From DASXYG01 sp036502625 (lineage in GTDB: Bacteria > Actinomycetota > Actinomycetes > Streptosporangiales > Streptosporangiaceae), in contig DASXYG010000140.1 in assembly GCA_036502625.1 (NCBI GenBank), positions 1 through 64,000 on the forward strand: a DNA stretch of 64,000 bases, given 5' to 3'. Positions 61,476 through 64,000 of the stretch are shown in pieces (the stretch's first letter is position 1; each line of letters opens with the position of its first letter). The notes under the pieces are model-generated. The model did not search any database, was not told the DNA's origin, and saw nothing but the letters and a program-made list of their open reading frames with translations. Position numbers and translations under genes: made by a program.

Positions 61476-62266
61476 GTACGTGCTCCTCCTTGCTCGCGTA
61501 CGGGGGTGTACTCCGCGCAGCCGAGCGCCGCGGAGATCTCGCGCGCCGCCTCGACCACGACGTCGCGGTGGCGGCGCAGCACGGTCGGGCGCAGCCGGTC
61601 CACCGGCCCCGAGATGCCGATCGAGGCCACCGGGCGGCGGCCCGCGTCGAGGATGATCGCCGCGAGCCCGCACACGGAGGCGCGCCATTCGCCCTGGTTG
61701 ACGGCGTAGCCGCGGCGGCGGATCGCGGTGATCTCGGTGCGCAGCGCGTCGCGCGTGGTGAGCGAGCGCGGGGTGAAGCCGGGCAGCGTCTCGGGCAGGT
61801 CCGCCACGAACGCGTCGCCCTGGTACGCCAGCAGCGCCTTGCCGGACGCCACGCAGTGCGCCGGGGCGCGGCCGCCGATCGCGGAGTACGCGCGCACCGG
61901 CTCCGGGCTCTCGATCTTGTGCAGGTAGATGACCTCGGGCGTCGCGCGCTCGGCGTCGAGCACGGACAGGTGGACGGTCTCCCGGGTGGCGTCGGCGAGC
62001 GCGGCCATGGACGGCTCGGCGCACTGCCGTACGTCGACCCGCGCGATGAGCGAGCTGGCCAGCTCGAACAGCTTCAGCGAGCAGGCGTACGTGCCCGGAC
62101 GGTCGCCGGCGCGTACGTAGCCCGCCGCGATGAGGGTCTGGAGCGTGCGGTGGACGTTGCTCTTGGTCAGGTCGAGCTCGCGCGCGAGGTCCGACACGCC
62201 GCGCGGCGCCGGGCTGTGCGCCAGGGCTTCCAGCACCGTGAGTCCTTTGACGAGCGTGGTGTCCAT
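61472..62266 (-). CDS. IclR-family transcriptional regulator
   Basis: A 264-residue IclR regulator: winged helix VSDLARELDLTKSNVHRTLQTLIAAGYV and effector domain with DATRETVHLSVLD, APAHCVASGKALLAYQGD and GEWRASVCGLAAIILDAGRRPVASIGIS. First gene of the CaiB-ECH-CoA-transferase-ligase operon and divergent from the MHS transporter gene, with a long inverted repeat between, so it likely controls both. ATG at 62266 with GGTGGGGG upstream is used; the 20-residue longer form is less likely. Confidence 0.87.
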   Translation of the reverse strand: MDTTLVKGLTVLEALAHSPAPRGVSDLARELDLTKSNVHRTLQTLIAAGYVRAGDRPGTYACSLKLFELASSLIARVDVRQCAEPSMAALADATRETVHLSVLDAERATPEVIYLHKIESPEPVRAYSAIGGRAPAHCVASGKALLAYQGDAFVADLPETLPGFTPRSLTTRDALRTEITAIRRRGYAVNQGEWRASVCGLAAIILDAGRRPVASIGISGPVDRLRPTVLRRHRDVVVEAAREISAALGCAEYTPVREQGGART

Positions 62267-62305
62267 TGCCCCCACCATTGACGGGCGATCGGTTGCTTTG
62301 CTCCA

Positions 62306-62346
62306 ATGTTCTGTATCACGGTACACCGTTCCATTATGTAGAACAT
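62306..62346. promoter_or_regulatory. Inverted-repeat operator between iclR and MHS transporter genes
   Basis: ATGTTCT (62306-62312) and AGAACAT (62340-62346) are exact complements framing a 27-base A/T-richer core that includes GGTACACC and CATTATGTAG. It ends two bases before the GGAGGG ribosome site of the transporter. Likely bound by the IclR protein and overlapping both promoters. Confidence 0.55.
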
Positions 62347-62358
62347 CGGAGGGTCGTC

Positions 62359-63711
62359 ATGAACCGGGAACCGCGCGCCCGACAAGGCCGCGCCGTGCTC
62401 AGAGTGGTGCTCGGCAACTTCCTGGAGATGTACGACTTCTCCGTCTACGGCTTCTACGCCGCCGCCATCGCGGGCGTGATCTTCCCCAGCGACAACAAGT
62501 TCGTGTCGCTGATGCTGTCGCTCGGCACGTTCGGCGCCGGGTTCCTCATGCGCCCGCTCGGCGCGATCGTCCTCGGCGCGTACATCGACCGGCACGGCCG
62601 CCGCGCCGGGCTCATCCTCAGCCTGGCGCTGATGTCGGTCGGCGTCGTGATCATGGCAGTCACCCCCGGATACGCCGCGATCGGCGTGGCCGCGCCGCTG
62701 CTCGTCCTGCTCGGGCGGCTGCTCCAGGGGTTCTCCGCCGGCGCGGAGTCCAGCGGCGTGTCCGTCTACCTCGCCGAGATCGCCACGCCAGGCCGCCGCG
62801 GCTTCTTCGTGAGCTGGCAGTCGGCGAGCCAGCAGGTGTCGGTGATCTTCGCGGCGGTCGTCGGCGTGATCCTCAGCATCACGCTCACCCCCGAGCAGAC
62901 CGCGTCGTGGGGCTGGCGCGTACCGTTCCTGGTCGGCTCGCTGATCGTGCCGTTCCTGTTCTGGATCCGCCGCGGCCTGCACGAGACGGAGACCTTCACG
63001 GCCCGTACGGCCGCGCGCCGCCCCGGGCTGCGCGAGGTGTACCGGACCGTGCTGAAGTCCTGGCCGGTCGTGCTCAACGCGGTGCTCCTCGTGACGCTGA
63101 CCAGCGTGATGTTCTACCTGATCACGACGTACACGCCGACGTTCGGCGAGCACGAGCTCGGGCTGACGTACCTCGACAGCTTCATCGTCACGGTCTGCGT
63201 GGGCGTCTCGAACCTGATCTGGATCCCGGTCGTCGGCGCGCTGTCCGACCGCTTCGGCCGGGTGCCGCTGCTGGCCGGCGCGGCCGGGCTCACCGCGGTC
63301 ACCGCGTACCCGGTGATGACGTGGCTGACCGCGGCGCCGTCGTTCACCCGGCTGCTGCTCGTCCTGCTGTGGCTTTCGTTCCTGTACGGCGGCTACCAGG
63401 GCGCGATGGTCGTCACGCTGACCGAGATCATGCCGGCGACCGTGCGCGCGACCGGGTTCGCGCTGGCGTACAGCCTGGCCCAGGCGATCTTCGGCGGCTT
63501 CACCCCGGCGATCTCCACCGGCCTCATCCACGTCACCGGCGGGCAGAAGGCGATGCCCGGCGCGTGGCTCGCGTTCGCCGCGCTAATCTCCCTCATCGGC
63601 ATCCTGCTCGTGCGCCGCGCGAAGCCCGCTTTTTCCGAAGACGGGACGGGGGTACCGGCCGTCTCGGAGGTAACCGATGGCACTGCACCGAGTGGACGCG
63701 TCACGCGATGA
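62359..63711 (+). CDS. MFS transporter, metabolite:proton symporter (MHS) type
   Basis: A 450-residue major facilitator of the MHS group. TM1 has NFLEMYDFSVYGFYAAAI, loop 2-3 GAYIDRHGRRAGLILSL, and after TM4-5 ESSGVSVYLAEIATPGRRGFFVSWQSASQQ (in pieces), all typical of citrate, proline/betaine or alpha-ketoglutarate symporters. GGAGGG precedes the ATG. It is divergent from the IclR-CaiB operon and probably imports its substrate. The gadB gene start overlaps its last 35 bases, which is odd for unrelated functions. Confidence 0.87.
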   Translation: MNREPRARQGRAVLRVVLGNFLEMYDFSVYGFYAAAIAGVIFPSDNKFVSLMLSLGTFGAGFLMRPLGAIVLGAYIDRHGRRAGLILSLALMSVGVVIMAVTPGYAAIGVAAPLLVLLGRLLQGFSAGAESSGVSVYLAEIATPGRRGFFVSWQSASQQVSVIFAAVVGVILSITLTPEQTASWGWRVPFLVGSLIVPFLFWIRRGLHETETFTARTAARRPGLREVYRTVLKSWPVVLNAVLLVTLTSVMFYLITTYTPTFGEHELGLTYLDSFIVTVCVGVSNLIWIPVVGALSDRFGRVPLLAGAAGLTAVTAYPVMTWLTAAPSFTRLLLVLLWLSFLYGGYQGAMVVTLTEIMPATVRATGFALAYSLAQAIFGGFTPAISTGLIHVTGGQKAMPGAWLAFAALISLIGILLVRRAKPAFSEDGTGVPAVSEVTDGTAPSGRVTR

Positions 63712-64000
63712 CACCTACGACGACATCTTCAGCTCGCACCTGAGCGAGGAGGTGCTGCCCAAGTTCCGGGTGCCGGAGAACCCGTCCGACCCCCGTACGG
63801 CGTACGCCCTGGTCCGCGCGGAGCTGGCGCTCGACGGCAACTCCTCGCAGAACCTCGCGACGTTCTGCACGACCTGGGTCGACGACGAGGTGCGCCGGCT
63901 GATGGACGACTGCGTCGACAAGAACATGATCGACAAGGACGAGTACCCGCAGACGGCGGAGATCGAGTCGCGGTGCGTCCACATGCTCGCCGACCTGTGG
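63677..64000 (+). CDS. gadB: Glutamate decarboxylase, N-terminal part (cut by window end)
   Basis: An open frame of 108 residues runs to the window end, so no stop is visible. It matches GadB closely: LSEEVLPKFRVPENPSDPRTAY, ELALDGNSSQNLATFCTTWVDDEV and DCVDKNMIDKDEYPQTAEIESRC followed by VHMLADLW. The enzyme converts glutamate to GABA with PLP, consuming a proton; the PLP Lys lies beyond the window. ATG at 63677 follows GGAGG and overlaps the transporter gene in another frame by 35 bases. The codons differ from the 3' end of the transporter in frame, so both are real. Confidence 0.9.
   Translation, partial: MALHRVDASRDDTYDDIFSSHLSEEVLPKFRVPENPSDPRTAYALVRAELALDGNSSQNLATFCTTWVDDEVRRLMDDCVDKNMIDKDEYPQTAEIESRCVHMLADLW

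Overview
The window reads as chromosome of a very GC-rich actinomycete, with Streptosporangiales or Streptomyces relatives as the best guess. The reasons are the near-exclusive use of G/C-ending codons, many GTG starts, dense ATGA/GTGA gene overlaps, mycothiol-type TIGR03086 proteins, a fused peptide-ABC permease/ATPase gene and abundant MFS/IclR/TetR/GntR genes. No rRNA, tRNA, phage, IS element or CRISPR array is visible. Almost all of the DNA is coding, and the content is accessory: a chain of small catabolic operons, most with their own regulator and transporter.

Layout. 0.0-0.6 kb: end of a BNR-repeat protein and a MoaD/ThiS-like carrier. 0.6-6.1 kb: lower gallate/protocatechuate-4,5 pathway genes (galC-like, galB-like), MFS porter, DUF6282 amidohydrolase, DUF1932 dehydrogenase, GntR regulator. 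6.1-7.5 kb: ArsR-type regulator plus SRPBCC protein. 7.6-13.8 kb: TetR gene divergent from a peptide ABC transporter operon. 13.8-16.0 kb: secreted lectin-like protein and a DUF4253 protein. 16.2-25.3 kb: a nine-gene operon (PyrD, MFS, IclR, PyrE, PRTase-like, M20 carbamoylase, PyrK, dihydroorotase, MmgE/PrpD) best explained as orotate catabolism rather than pyrimidine synthesis. 25.3-31.7 kb: single genes and small regulator/enzyme pairs. 31.8-40.2 kb: an itaconate/mesaconate-type cluster (acyl-CoA dehydrogenase, IclR, MmgE/PrpD, two MaoC, CaiB, CitE, MFS). 40.3-45.2 kb: SDR, SMP-30, TIGR03086, universal stress, flavodoxin-like, S4 and DUF5946 genes. 45.2-51.4 kb: a NitT/TauT-type ABC transporter operon carrying two CaiB-type proteins and an enoyl-CoA hydratase. 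51.7-52.7 kb: ZIP-family transporter divergent from a 24-residue CXC-rich putative metallothionein-like peptide. 52.7-54.4 kb: uncharacterised protein and class V aminotransferase. 54.4-55.5 kb: 1.1 kb non-coding array of a composite repeat. 55.5-63.7 kb: esterase, acyl-CoA ligase, CoA-transferase alpha/beta, enoyl-CoA hydratase, CaiB and IclR, divergent from an MHS-type transporter. 63.7-64.0 kb: start of a glutamate decarboxylase gene, cut by the window edge.

How it fits together. The recurring plan is import of a small organic acid, CoA activation or hydrolysis, then delivery to central metabolism, under a local regulator with a palindromic operator. The most interesting items are the predicted orotate-degradation operon, the CXC micropeptide beside the ZIP transporter, the composite repeat array, the itaconate-like cluster, and the CaiB-type pair in which one partner has Glu where the catalytic Asp is expected. 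Functional names are inferred from motifs and gene context alone; no database search was possible.
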